DNA of 56,500 bases from an uncultured Clostridia bacterium (GTDB taxonomy: Bacteria > Bacillota > Clostridia > Saccharofermentanales > Saccharofermentanaceae), in assembly GCA_946537885.1 (NCBI GenBank), contig CAMNGC010000013.1, positions 1 through 56,500 on the forward strand. Direction: 5' to 3'. Of this stretch, positions 26,435 through 33,711 are shown in pieces; positions within the stretch are counted from its first letter, which is position 1, and each line of letters begins with the position of its first letter. The position numbers and the translations under genes were made by a program. The notes beneath the pieces are model-generated. The model had not been told where the DNA came from and did not search any database. It worked only from the letters and a program-made list of their open reading frames with translations.

Positions 26435-27397
26435 ATGGACGACAAGATCAAACAGATACTTAAGCGCTACGACGAGCTCGCGGGGCTTATCCTTGACCAG
26501 AAGGTCGATGAATTCGCAGACAAGATGTATGAGAAGCCTGATGGCGAGGATGATGAGGCTTTCGAGACTTATATCCAGCGCATGGCGGCTTTAGAGACTG
26601 AGGCGCAGACGAGGATCATGGAAAATGAGCCCAATGAGCTGCTTGACGGCAAGAATATGTATGAGTTTTTCGCCGGGATGGATGCGGATCAGCTGACTGA
26701 GGTATTGGTCTATGCGGCGGAGGAGTTGGATCGAGGCATACCGGACAGTGTGGCTGCCGCTCTGGCGAGTTCCAAGGAAGCCGATAAGGTCAGGGCTTTT
26801 GCATATAAGACTGTTGAAGATGCGGCGTGGACGGATGAAGAGCTTAAGGAAGACGACGGGCTTTTCGAGATGCAATTTCAGAAGGCTAAGGCTTGCCTGT
26901 CCATATTGGCGAGGATGGGAGATGACGGCATGGTAAAGCCGGTCATCGAACGTTTTATGAGCTATCCGCAGACGCGTGATTTTGTGGCAGATGCCATAGC
27001 GGAGTATTTGGAGGAATTCCCGGAGACGACGATCCCCCTGATCATCGAAGAGCTGAACGAGCATGAGGAAGACGGCCTTACGGGGCCTTGCGAGGACCTG
27101 GTCATCATTATGACTAATATCGGTAAGAAAGAGGCATCTGAGGAGATCTATTCGGCCCTCAGAAGAGCTTTCAGATATATGACCAACAAGATCTACGCCG
27201 TTATCTGCCTGGCAGATTATGGCGACGACCGCGCGATTCCCATGCTGAAGAGTTACATCAACCGGCATCAGGATACGATAGAAAGAGACCTCTTCTACGA
27301 GATAATGTCCGCCGTTCAAAAGCTCGGTGGAGATATTTCCGATATATCAGACCCTTTCGGGGATTTTCAGAAGAAGTACGGCAACGACCTCAAGTAA
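26435..27397 (+). CDS. Acidic helical protein with HEAT-like repeats, unknown function
   Basis: I do not recognise a named family in this 320-residue protein. It is highly acidic and mostly helical. The second half shows repeating helix pairs (LSILARMGDDGMVKPVIERF, AIAEYLEEFPETTIPLIIEEL, AVICLADYGDDRAIPMLKSYI) like HEAT or PBS-lyase repeats, which usually make protein contacts. No signal peptide is present, so it is cytoplasmic. ATG 26435 has AATGAGG as ribosome site, with a TAAAAT -10 candidate at 26399. The GH26 gene follows 23 bases later, so the two may be co-transcribed. Confidence 0.75.
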   Translation: MDDKIKQILKRYDELAGLILDQKVDEFADKMYEKPDGEDDEAFETYIQRMAALETEAQTRIMENEPNELLDGKNMYEFFAGMDADQLTEVLVYAAEELDRGIPDSVAAALASSKEADKVRAFAYKTVEDAAWTDEELKEDDGLFEMQFQKAKACLSILARMGDDGMVKPVIERFMSYPQTRDFVADAIAEYLEEFPETTIPLIIEELNEHEEDGLTGPCEDLVIIMTNIGKKEASEEIYSALRRAFRYMTNKIYAVICLADYGDDRAIPMLKSYINRHQDTIERDLFYEIMSAVQKLGGDISDISDPFGDFQKKYGNDLK

Positions 27398-27420
27398 GCG
27401 ATCTAGCGGAGGGGAAACAG

Positions 27421-28515
27421 GTGGAAAATGATATTAGAGAGCCGGAAGCGATAGCGCTTCTTGAGAGATTGGAGGATGCGGCATACTCCGACAAGTTCCT
27501 TTTCGGACATCAGAATGCCGGTCATATCGGTGTTTCCATCAAAAATAATGATGGCAGTGAATCAGATATCAAGAACCTGACGGGACATCATCCGGCAGTT
27601 ATAGGCATTGACACCTTAAGCCTCACCGGTTATGAAGATCCGGGCAAGGCCGAGCACCTGGTGAAAGTGGTAAAGAACCTGAATCGCCAGGGGGTTATCA
27701 TCACGCTCTCGGCGCATATGCCGAACTTTACTCTGGGTGGGGAAGGATTCTATGATTACAGCCCCAATATGACTGAAGGAAACGTCGGAGAGAGGATAAT
27801 GCCCGGCGGGGACCTTAACGCCAAATATCTGAGATTCTTGGATATGATCGCGGATTTTGCCATGGAGTGTGTTGACCTTCAGGGTAATCGTATTCCCATG
27901 ATCTTCAGACCCTTCCATGAGGATAGCGGCAGCTGGTTCTGGTGGGGAAAGGGACATCTGTCCGTCGATAAATATATTGCCCTGTTCAGATATACGATCG
28001 ATTATCTTCGTGATAAGCGCGGCATTCGTAATTTCCTCTATGCATATTCTCCCAACGGCATGATCGAGAGTGAAGAGGACTATATGCGCAAGTATCCCGG
28101 TGACAATTATGTCGACATCATGGGCATGGATGTCTATGACGACCGCCCCAGCAGCAAGGATAAGTTCTTCGAAAGAACGATGGACTCCATGAGAAAGATC
28201 GCTTCCTGCGCCCAGGATCACGGCAAGATCTGCGCTATTACCGAGATAGGCCTTCGCACCTTGGATTCGGCTTCTGACGGCGGGTATTACGAGGGCCTGG
28301 CACCTTCCGGCAACAAGGTCAAGAACTGGTACGGCATTCTTCTTCAGAGTCTTAAGAAGGAGGGCGATGACCTTATGTGCGCCTATCTGCTGACTTGGGC
28401 GAATTTCTCTGATACCCAGTTCTGGGTCCCCTATAAGACGGATTCCTTCAGGCACGAGATGTGTGATGATTTTATCTCTTTTGCATCTGATCCTCAGATC
28501 GTAATGGCTCCTTGA
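27421..28515 (+). CDS. GH26 family glycoside hydrolase (beta-mannanase-like), cytoplasmic
   Basis: The protein has 364 residues. The GH26 motifs are FGHQN (residues 28-32), IFRPFHEDSGSWFWWG with acid/base Glu167, YAYSPNG, and ITEIG with nucleophile Glu275. GH26 enzymes cut beta-1,4-mannan or related glycans by a retaining mechanism. There is no signal peptide, so it probably acts on imported mannooligosaccharides or an internal glycan. The GTG start at 27421 is chosen because GGAGGGG lies 7 bases upstream and no in-frame ATG fits. No sugar transporter is adjacent. Confidence 0.9.
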   Translation: MENDIREPEAIALLERLEDAAYSDKFLFGHQNAGHIGVSIKNNDGSESDIKNLTGHHPAVIGIDTLSLTGYEDPGKAEHLVKVVKNLNRQGVIITLSAHMPNFTLGGEGFYDYSPNMTEGNVGERIMPGGDLNAKYLRFLDMIADFAMECVDLQGNRIPMIFRPFHEDSGSWFWWGKGHLSVDKYIALFRYTIDYLRDKRGIRNFLYAYSPNGMIESEEDYMRKYPGDNYVDIMGMDVYDDRPSSKDKFFERTMDSMRKIASCAQDHGKICAITEIGLRTLDSASDGGYYEGLAPSGNKVKNWYGILLQSLKKEGDDLMCAYLLTWANFSDTQFWVPYKTDSFRHEMCDDFISFASDPQIVMAP

Positions 28516-28559
28516 GTTTGACAGTTTGGGCCTCATGACTTAAGATAATAGCTGTTAAT

Positions 28560-28635
28560 GCAGGATTAACTCAGTTGGTAGAGTGTCAGCTTCCCAAGCT
28601 GAATGCCGCGGGTTCGAGCCCCGTATCCTGCTCCA
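28560..28635 (+). tRNA. tRNA-Gly (CCC)
   Basis: Acceptor GCAGGAT pairs with ATCCTGC, then T and encoded CCA. The anticodon loop TTCCCAA gives CCC and the T-arm is GGTTCGAGCCC. It marks the left edge of an AT-rich accessory region whose right edge is a second tRNA-Gly at 33582. Confidence 0.95.
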
Positions 28636-28662
28636 TGCGAGCGCTTGCGTATAGCGAGTTTT

Positions 28663-28702
28663 TCCGCAAATGCCTAAACGACGGGCGTTTGCGGATTTAT
28701 TT
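28663..28702 (+). terminator. Terminator after tRNA-Gly (CCC)
   Basis: TCCGCAAATGCC and GGGCGTTTGCGGA pair around a short loop, followed by TTTATTTT. Confidence 0.8.
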
Positions 28703-28740
28703 TGTCAAAGATCCCGGGCGAAAATTTTACCTGAACGGAG

Positions 28741-29319
28741 CTAACTTTTGGGTTCTTCACGGAAAGCTTGGGATATAGCGTGAATGCTTTAAGCAAAGGC
28801 TTAAGCATGTTGCTTAAGGATCTGCTTAAAAGTGGTGGTTTTTCAAACAAGGCTTCACCATATTGCTTAAGGTTCCGCTTAAATTGTTCCCGGATTACCT
28901 CTGGTGTTAACCCAGCTTGGGTTAACCGTAGCAAATGACCACAGAAATCCTAAAAAGCTGAATCTCTGTGGTAAGGGCATTTTTATCATTACCACAGAAA
29001 TGTCAGATTCTTCATTTTCTGTGGTAATTTGTGCTCATTTTCAATTGGTTCATGACCACAGAGAATACTACAATCGGATTTTCTGTGGTCGGAATGGGGT
29101 GATCATGACCACAGAGAAGTCGGATTCTCCGTTCTCTGTGGTTATTTTGAAGGCTCAATATGGAAATCATGACCACAGAGATTACAAAAAACGCATTCTC
29201 TGTGGTCAATGTGCTTCCGAACCACTTTGAAGACGGAGCCATGAGTCTCCCAATACCCCACGTCAGCCCAAACTGTTGAGGGAGAATCCCAAGGATTCCG
29301 TGAAGAACCAAAATCTTAG
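28741..29319. mobile_element. MITE-like element with 34-bp imperfect terminal inverted repeats
   Basis: Bases 28741-28774 and the reverse complement of 29286-29319 match at 29 of 34 positions, sharing CTAA, GGTTCTTCACGGAA and CTTGGGAT. Inside, from left to right, are a block rich in GCTTAA hairpins and repeats (about 28784-28882), a palindrome GTTAACCCA/TGGGTTAAC (28908-28925), and five stem-loops built on ACCACAGA/TCTGTGGT (28938-29208). There is no transposase and no convincing gene; short open frames merely run through the repeats. A non-autonomous mobile element or a structured non-coding locus fits best. No target-site duplication was seen. Confidence 0.6.
28938..29208. repeat. Array of five ACCACAGAGAA palindromes
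   Basis: Five stem-loops lie at 28938-28972, 28988-29028, 29054-29090, 29108-29142 and 29170-29208, spaced by about 50-66 bases. Each arm contains (GA)CCACAGA(GAA) and its exact complement; loops of about 13-19 bases vary but often hold a CGGATT- or CAGATT-like segment. Four spacers end in CAT(G) or CATT before the next arm. Arms are perfect while loops differ, suggesting selection or conversion on the stem. Confidence 0.85.
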
Positions 29320-29508
29320 GAAGAAAAACCGCAGAGCGAGTAAGATCAGATAAGGATCCAATTTGGAATACAATCAGTAAATGAAAGCCATGACTAAGAG
29401 GTTATTCACTTTTTCTGTATTCTATAAACCAGTGCCTCACTTACGACAATATATAAGTATAAGAGCAAAACTCTTATGACCGGTCAAAGAAAGGAATAGG
29501 CAGATTTA

Positions 29509-30033
29509 ATGAATGATTGCGAATTCGATCAGTTCGTTCTTGATAACGGCAAGGATATTCTTCGATTCTGCAGGATGACTTGCAGGAACATGGATTCCGG
29601 CGATGAATTGTATCAGGATACAATGCTGAAGTTGTTAGAAAAGAAGAATAGCTTGGATTCACATCAAAACATTAAGAGTTATGCCTTATCCACTGCGATC
29701 TTGCTTTGGAAAAACAAATGCAGGAAATATGCAAACCGTAGTCGACTTTTTCCTACGGAAAGTATGGATTCGATAGAAAAATATGAATCGGTCGAATCTG
29801 TAGCTTCGCCTGAGTTTTCTGTTATGCACGAAGAACAAATGAATAAAGTACAACAATTAGTTGCTGACTTACCGGAAGAACTAAGGTTGCCAATTCATTT
29901 GTTTTATTCAGCAGATATGTCGATCGATGAGATATCGAGAATACTTCGTATACCGGAAGGAACAGTCAAAAGCCGCATGAAAAAAGCAAGACAAGTATTA
30001 AAAAAACAATTGGAGGCATTAGGATATGACTGA
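29509..30033 (+). CDS. ECF-type RNA polymerase sigma factor
   Basis: The 174-residue protein has a sigma region 2 (residues 8-85, with DELYQDTMLKLLEK and KSYALSTAILLWKNKCR) and region 4 (residues 115-168, with LPEELRLPIHLFYSADMSIDEISRILRIPEGTVKSRMKKAR). There is no region 3, as in ECF factors. The ribosome site is AAAGGAA. Its stop overlaps the start of the next gene by 8 bases, and that gene looks like the cognate membrane anti-sigma. Base composition is clearly more AT-rich than in the surrounding genes. Confidence 0.92.
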   Translation: MNDCEFDQFVLDNGKDILRFCRMTCRNMDSGDELYQDTMLKLLEKKNSLDSHQNIKSYALSTAILLWKNKCRKYANRSRLFPTESMDSIEKYESVESVASPEFSVMHEEQMNKVQQLVADLPEELRLPIHLFYSADMSIDEISRILRIPEGTVKSRMKKARQVLKKQLEALGYD

Positions 30034-30874
30034 AGAACACTTGAATCAGATCTTAAAGCAGGCTCTTTCTCCAGAAATTGATGATTCAGAGATTCAAATA
30101 CGAAGAAAGGGTATCAAAATGAATAGAAAGAGAGTACTGGCTTGGGGGCTTGTTGCATGCACCACATTATTATTTGTTGCAGTAGTTTTTATCTTGGGCG
30201 GATTCCTGCCAAAAGATTTATTTGGCGGATCATACGAAGAGGTTGTTTCTAAAAACAACATTTTTGCTGTTACTGCATACGCAGCAGAACTACCTGATGA
30301 TGTATCTTCGGGGAAGTTTACTGGCTTGTGTCAATCACACAGTTCACAAGGTGATCTGGTGCATTTGCCATTCAGATTCTATATTTCTGGAGAAAATATA
30401 GAAACAGTGAAGGTTACAACGGATAAGTGCAACATTTATTATGCAGTACCATCAACTGAAGAAGAAGTTGCAAGCAACCAAAGCAATAATACTATGAATG
30501 ATGGTTACTTTATTTTCTGTGATAACGGAGACGATTATTATGAACAAATGGTTGTTCCAGGACAATCATTTGAGGGAGAATATAACGAAGAAATGTCTTT
30601 TGGAATGTCTGTTCCTCAGGAATTATGGAGTGACAAGTATGATCTTAGAGAATGTTTCTACGAAACCACATATCAGGTTGATGGAGCAATCCTTACAATC
30701 GAAGTTACTTATACAGATGGCAGTGTAGAAACCCATCACTACATGGTTACTGTCGGGAAGGTCTACGTTCCACTTGATGAAAATGGATGCCCTGTTTTTG
30801 ATAGTATTACAAGATTTGTAGATCAAGATGGAGAGTCGGGTACAATAGGGTATCTATTATCCCAAGTTGATTAA
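30026..30874 (+). CDS. Membrane-bound anti-sigma factor-like protein
   Basis: The protein has 282 residues. A short cytoplasmic N-terminus (about 45 residues) is followed by a transmembrane helix (residues 45-67) and an extracytoplasmic domain starting SKNNIFAVTAYAAEL, an opening seen in many DUF4179-like anti-sigma partners of clostridial ECF factors. The rest is beta-rich. It overlaps the sigma gene by 8 bases, which supports sequestration of that factor until an envelope signal arrives. The short N-terminus lacks a zinc-binding anti-sigma motif, so the binding mode is not clear. Confidence 0.8.
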   Translation: MTEEHLNQILKQALSPEIDDSEIQIRRKGIKMNRKRVLAWGLVACTTLLFVAVVFILGGFLPKDLFGGSYEEVVSKNNIFAVTAYAAELPDDVSSGKFTGLCQSHSSQGDLVHLPFRFYISGENIETVKVTTDKCNIYYAVPSTEEEVASNQSNNTMNDGYFIFCDNGDDYYEQMVVPGQSFEGEYNEEMSFGMSVPQELWSDKYDLRECFYETTYQVDGAILTIEVTYTDGSVETHHYMVTVGKVYVPLDENGCPVFDSITRFVDQDGESGTIGYLLSQVD

Positions 30875-30876
30875 AC

Positions 30877-30919
30877 CGTGAATAAGACATGAGTTCGATT
30901 CTCCTCAGAATAGGACATG
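30877..30919 (+). repeat. Direct repeat A flanking the HTH/nuclease module
   Basis: The core GAGTTCGATTCTCCTCAGAA (30891-30910) and its flanks match the copy at 31944-31986 with a few differences. The core resembles a tRNA T-arm, GAGTTCGATTCTC, as in attachment sites of tRNA-targeted elements. The copies are about 1.07 kb apart. Confidence 0.6.
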
Positions 30920-30954
30920 CATCCAAATTGGGTCACCTCTACAAAAACAAACAG

Positions 30955-30990
30955 ATACCGCTCGATCTGCAAGGGTCGGGCGGTATTTTC
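30955..30990 (+). terminator. Terminator after the sigma/anti-sigma pair
   Basis: ATACCGCTCGA and TCGGGCGGTAT pair around a short loop and are followed by TTTTC. Confidence 0.7.
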
Positions 30991-31161
30991 TGATATGATA
31001 TAATTAAACTATAGGGTTGGTCGTATGACCCTGGTCCACCAAGCAACGGGGATATACCTCGCTATTTTATTGCCATCTTTTTTGTGACAAAATGAAATTG
31101 ACTCGTGCGACTACGGTTAGTATAATTGTGTCAAATTGATTTTGTCCTTGAGGGGGATTTT

Positions 31162-31443
31162 ATGGCTAATCGAATAACACTTAAGGAGGCTATAGAGCGT
31201 ATTCAGCAACTCGAAAAAGAAAATGCTGAATTAAGAGATGAACTTGAATACTTCAAAAAGAGAAAAGCAAGTGGCAGGCAGAAGCATAATGCCAAATGGA
31301 TGAATATCTATAATGACTTTGTTATCTGTTATGAGAACGGTATGTCACTCATCGAGATAGCGGAGAGGAATAATATCAGCAAACGTACTGTATACAGGTA
31401 TAAGGAATACTATGATTTATCATCAAAGCAGATAAAAGATTGA
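31162..31443 (+). CDS. Small coiled-coil plus helix-turn-helix protein
   Basis: This 93-residue protein has an N-terminal coiled coil (IERIQQLEKENAELRDELEYFKKR) and a C-terminal helix-turn-helix of the resolvase or transposase type (GMSLIEIAERNNISKRTVYRYKEYY). The ATG at 31162 has TGAGGGGG as ribosome site. It is followed directly by a CdiA-CT-like nuclease gene whose possible TTG start overlaps its stop. It could be a DNA-binding regulator of that pair, or an antitoxin-like partner; no recombinase domain is present. Confidence 0.75.
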   Translation: MANRITLKEAIERIQQLEKENAELRDELEYFKKRKASGRQKHNAKWMNIYNDFVICYENGMSLIEIAERNNISKRTVYRYKEYYDLSSKQIKD

Positions 31444-31463
31444 TTGAGCTATGGAGCAATTAT

Positions 31464-31853
31464 ATGACAGGGAGAATAGATATCTCACAACTAAATACTC
31501 CGCCTGATAAATCAGAGTTCGCTGTAGCAAAGTACTTTGCGGAGCTTGGTAAGGATATAGTGTTTATCCCTCCCAGTGCTATCCCCGGTCAGCATAGGCC
31601 GGATATTCTTATGGATGGAGTTGAATGGGAGATAAAATGTCCGGAAGGAAGTAGCAAGAGAACCATAGAGAATAATATGCGAAAGGCTTTATTGCAGTCA
31701 CGAAATGTAATTTTTGATCTCAGGCATATTAAGCTGTCGGAAAAAGAATGCATTCAAGAATTGGAGCGTCAATACTCAAAGCGTTCGCAACTTAGGAAAA
31801 TGTATATAATTAAGAAGGATCTGGCATTATTACCATATCTGAATAAACATTGA
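31464..31853 (+). CDS. Stand-alone CdiA-CT-like nuclease domain
   Basis: The protein has 129 residues. It matches the pattern of CdiA C-terminal tRNase domains (PF18451-like): FIPPSAIPGQHRPDILMDG, EWEIKCPEG, KRTIENNMRKA and NVIFDLRH. Asp47, Glu56 and Lys58 form a PD-(D/E)xK-type motif, so nuclease activity is likely. In contact-dependent inhibition systems this domain is the toxic tip of a large protein; here it stands alone with no export signal. ATG 31464 has GGAG 7 bases upstream; a TTG at 31440 would overlap the HTH gene. No immunity gene is recognised. Related lone domains also occur on phages and integrative elements. Confidence 0.8.
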   Translation: MTGRIDISQLNTPPDKSEFAVAKYFAELGKDIVFIPPSAIPGQHRPDILMDGVEWEIKCPEGSSKRTIENNMRKALLQSRNVIFDLRHIKLSEKECIQELERQYSKRSQLRKMYIIKKDLALLPYLNKH

Positions 31854-31888
31854 CTTTTGTGTAGAACATGATATCTTATAGCTAAGAT

Positions 31889-31935
31889 AAGGCTCGACCC
31901 ACTGCTGCATAGCGGAGGGCCCAGAGCCTTTTTCT
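31889..31935 (+). terminator. Terminator after the nuclease gene
   Basis: AAGGCTC and GAGCCTT close a loop with further G/C-rich pairing (GGGCCC), followed by TTTTTCTT. It lies 35 bases after the nuclease stop. Confidence 0.65.
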
Positions 31936-31943
31936 TATGCTTG

Positions 31944-31986
31944 TGATTAGAAAACAGGAGTTTGATTCTCCTCAGAATGGGAAATG
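31944..31986 (+). repeat. Direct repeat B flanking the HTH/nuclease module
   Basis: GAGTTTGATTCTCCTCAGAA (31958-31977) with flanks GTGATTAG on the left and TGGGAAATG on the right matches repeat A at 30877-30919. It lies just after the terminator of the nuclease gene. Together the two bound a 1.1-kb module. Confidence 0.6.
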
Positions 31987-32146
31987 AGCGGTTCTGCCGG
32001 TATAAAAGAAAAGCAGTGCGTGAAAAAAATGCAGAATGGAGCAAAAAAATCAGGATGACATATTGACCGAATAGACGGATGGGAATAATATTAAGATGAT
32101 CGTCGAAAATGTGTTCCAATCTGCAAAAAATCATGGAGAAGTAGAA

Positions 32147-33442
32147 ATGCTACCAAGAAAGCAATATGTTGATGAACTGATAAGACTTAAAGATAACGGA
32201 AGAATCAAGATTATTACCGGATTACGAAGAAGCGGCAAATCTGTTCTTCTATTTGAGCTTTTCCGTGAGTATCTGTTAGAGGAAGGTGTAGCTTCAGAAC
32301 ATATTATCAGTGTTCAACTTGATGACATGCAGAGTATTAAATATCGTAATCCGATAGAGCTTGATAAATATATCAGGGAACGAATAACGGATACAAAGGA
32401 GAGATTCTATATCTTCATAGATGAAATTCAACTTGTCTCGGAGATACCCAATCCATATGTGGATGATGAATCAGCGAAGATCACATTTGTGGATGTCGTT
32501 CTGGGGCTTATGAAAATAAAAAATGCAGATGTCTATGTGACAGGAAGCAACTCGAAGATGCTATCTTCGGACATACTTACGCAGTTCCGAGATCGTGGAG
32601 ATGAAGTCAGGGTATACCCTCTTTCTTTTTCGGAGTTTTATGATGCTTTCGAGGGAGACAAGCGTGATGCTTGGCAGGAATACTATACATATGGCGGCAT
32701 GCCGATGACATTGAGTCTTGATTCTCATGAACGTAAGAGCAGATATCTTCGCGATCTGTTTGAAAGGACCTATATAAGGGATGTCTTGGAAAGAAATAAG
32801 ATCAAGAACGATGAAACCTCTTTGGAAATACTGCTTGATGTACTGGCTTCCGGTATTGGATCGCTTACCAATCCGAGCCGATTGTCCAATACCTTTAAAA
32901 GTGAAAGAAAAATATCTCTTGCCCCCGATACCATTGATAAATATCTGGGGTACTTCGAAGATTCCTATTTGATTCGAAAAGCAGTCCGATATGACATTAA
33001 GGGAAGAAAATACATAAAAACTCCTTCAAAATACTACTATTCGGATCTGGGCCTTAGAAACGCCAGGCTAGGCTTCAGGCAGATAGAAGAAACTCACCTG
33101 ATGGAGAATGTACTCTATAATGATCTGGTTCGACGTGGATTTGATGTGGATGTCGGAGTAGTTGAGATTGCCACTATGGAAGATGGCAAAAAAGTGCGAA
33201 AGCATTTGGAAGTGGATTTTGTGGTAAACAGGGGGAATGACAGGTACTATATCCAGTCAGCGCTTAGCATTGCAGATCCTGAGAAGAAGAAACAGGAAAT
33301 AGCGTCACTGCTCAGGATACCTGATTCTTTTAAAAAAATAGTTGTTGTGCGAGATCACATGAAGCCGTGGAAAGATGACAACGGAATACAATATGTTGGT
33401 ATTGAGGATTTCCTTAGAAATGAACTCATACTGAAAGACTGA
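32147..33442 (+). CDS. AAA-type ATPase with DUF4143 domain
   Basis: The protein has 431 residues. It has Walker A GLRRSGKS, Walker B FYIFIDEIQ, sensor VTGSNSKML and then YPLSFSEFYDAF, which is the AAA_14 pattern. The C-terminal half is the DUF4143 domain, ending with a PD-(D/E)xK-like core (ENVLYNDLVRRGFDVDVG, HLEVDFVV, YYIQSALSI). Such proteins are common in gut bacteria and mobile regions; their role is unknown. ATG 32147 is preferred over 32096 because it has GGAGAAG 8 bases upstream and matches the family's usual start. AT-rich composition places it in the island. Confidence 0.88.
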   Translation: MLPRKQYVDELIRLKDNGRIKIITGLRRSGKSVLLFELFREYLLEEGVASEHIISVQLDDMQSIKYRNPIELDKYIRERITDTKERFYIFIDEIQLVSEIPNPYVDDESAKITFVDVVLGLMKIKNADVYVTGSNSKMLSSDILTQFRDRGDEVRVYPLSFSEFYDAFEGDKRDAWQEYYTYGGMPMTLSLDSHERKSRYLRDLFERTYIRDVLERNKIKNDETSLEILLDVLASGIGSLTNPSRLSNTFKSERKISLAPDTIDKYLGYFEDSYLIRKAVRYDIKGRKYIKTPSKYYYSDLGLRNARLGFRQIEETHLMENVLYNDLVRRGFDVDVGVVEIATMEDGKKVRKHLEVDFVVNRGNDRYYIQSALSIADPEKKKQEIASLLRIPDSFKKIVVVRDHMKPWKDDNGIQYVGIEDFLRNELILKD

Positions 33443-33535
33443 TAATACACAATGGCCCTGATCATCGATGTTGAGCCACTGATGCCCCGCAACTGTGGAT
33501 GTTACTATTTCGATTCACAAATTTTCAAAAAATGC

Positions 33536-33564
33536 TTGACAAGGGAAGGGTTCCGCGATAATAT
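33536..33564 (+). promoter_or_regulatory. Promoter of tRNA-Gly (GCC)
   Basis: TTGACA (33536-33541), 17-base spacer and TAATAT (33559-33564), 17 bases before the tRNA. Confidence 0.85.
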
Positions 33565-33581
33565 ACTTGAGCACTTGAGAC

Positions 33582-33656
33582 GCGGGATTAACTCAGTGGT
33601 AGAGTGTCACCTTGCCAAGGTGAAAGTCGCGAGTTCGAGTCTCGTATCCCGCTCCA
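33582..33656 (+). tRNA. tRNA-Gly (GCC)
   Basis: Acceptor GCGGGAT pairs with ATCCCGC, then T and CCA. The anticodon loop TTGCCAA gives GCC and the T-arm is AGTTCGAGTCT. It shares GGATTAACTCAGT and GTAGAGTGTCA with tRNA-Gly (CCC) at 28560, so the two can act as imperfect direct repeats around the island. Confidence 0.95.
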
Positions 33657-33660
33657 CATA

Positions 33661-33692
33661 AAAACTCCGAAGCTTCAGGGCTTCGGAGTTTT
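33661..33692. terminator. Bidirectional terminator
   Basis: AAAACTCCGAAGC and GCTTCGGAGTTTT form a perfect stem with A and T flanks. It ends tRNA-Gly (plus) and the convergent M56 peptidase gene (minus). Confidence 0.9.
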
Positions 33693-33711
33693 GTTTTATA
33701 TCCTTTTAAGA

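Noticed and set aside
28938..29208. CRISPR array
   Set aside because: The five repeats are palindromic stem-loops with spacing of about 50-66 bases and unequal length, the sequence between arms is partly similar, and there are no cas genes. It does not have the repeat-spacer form of CRISPR.
28904..29311. Proteins in the palindrome array (108 residues on plus, 99 on minus)
   Set aside because: Both frames only read through the hairpin arms, giving repeated SFSVV or TTEN-like segments. There are no ribosome sites and the same DNA is open on both strands because of the repeat.
28560..33656. Prophage or complete integrative element
   Set aside because: No integrase, structural, replication or conjugation genes are present; only an accessory island or remnant is supported.
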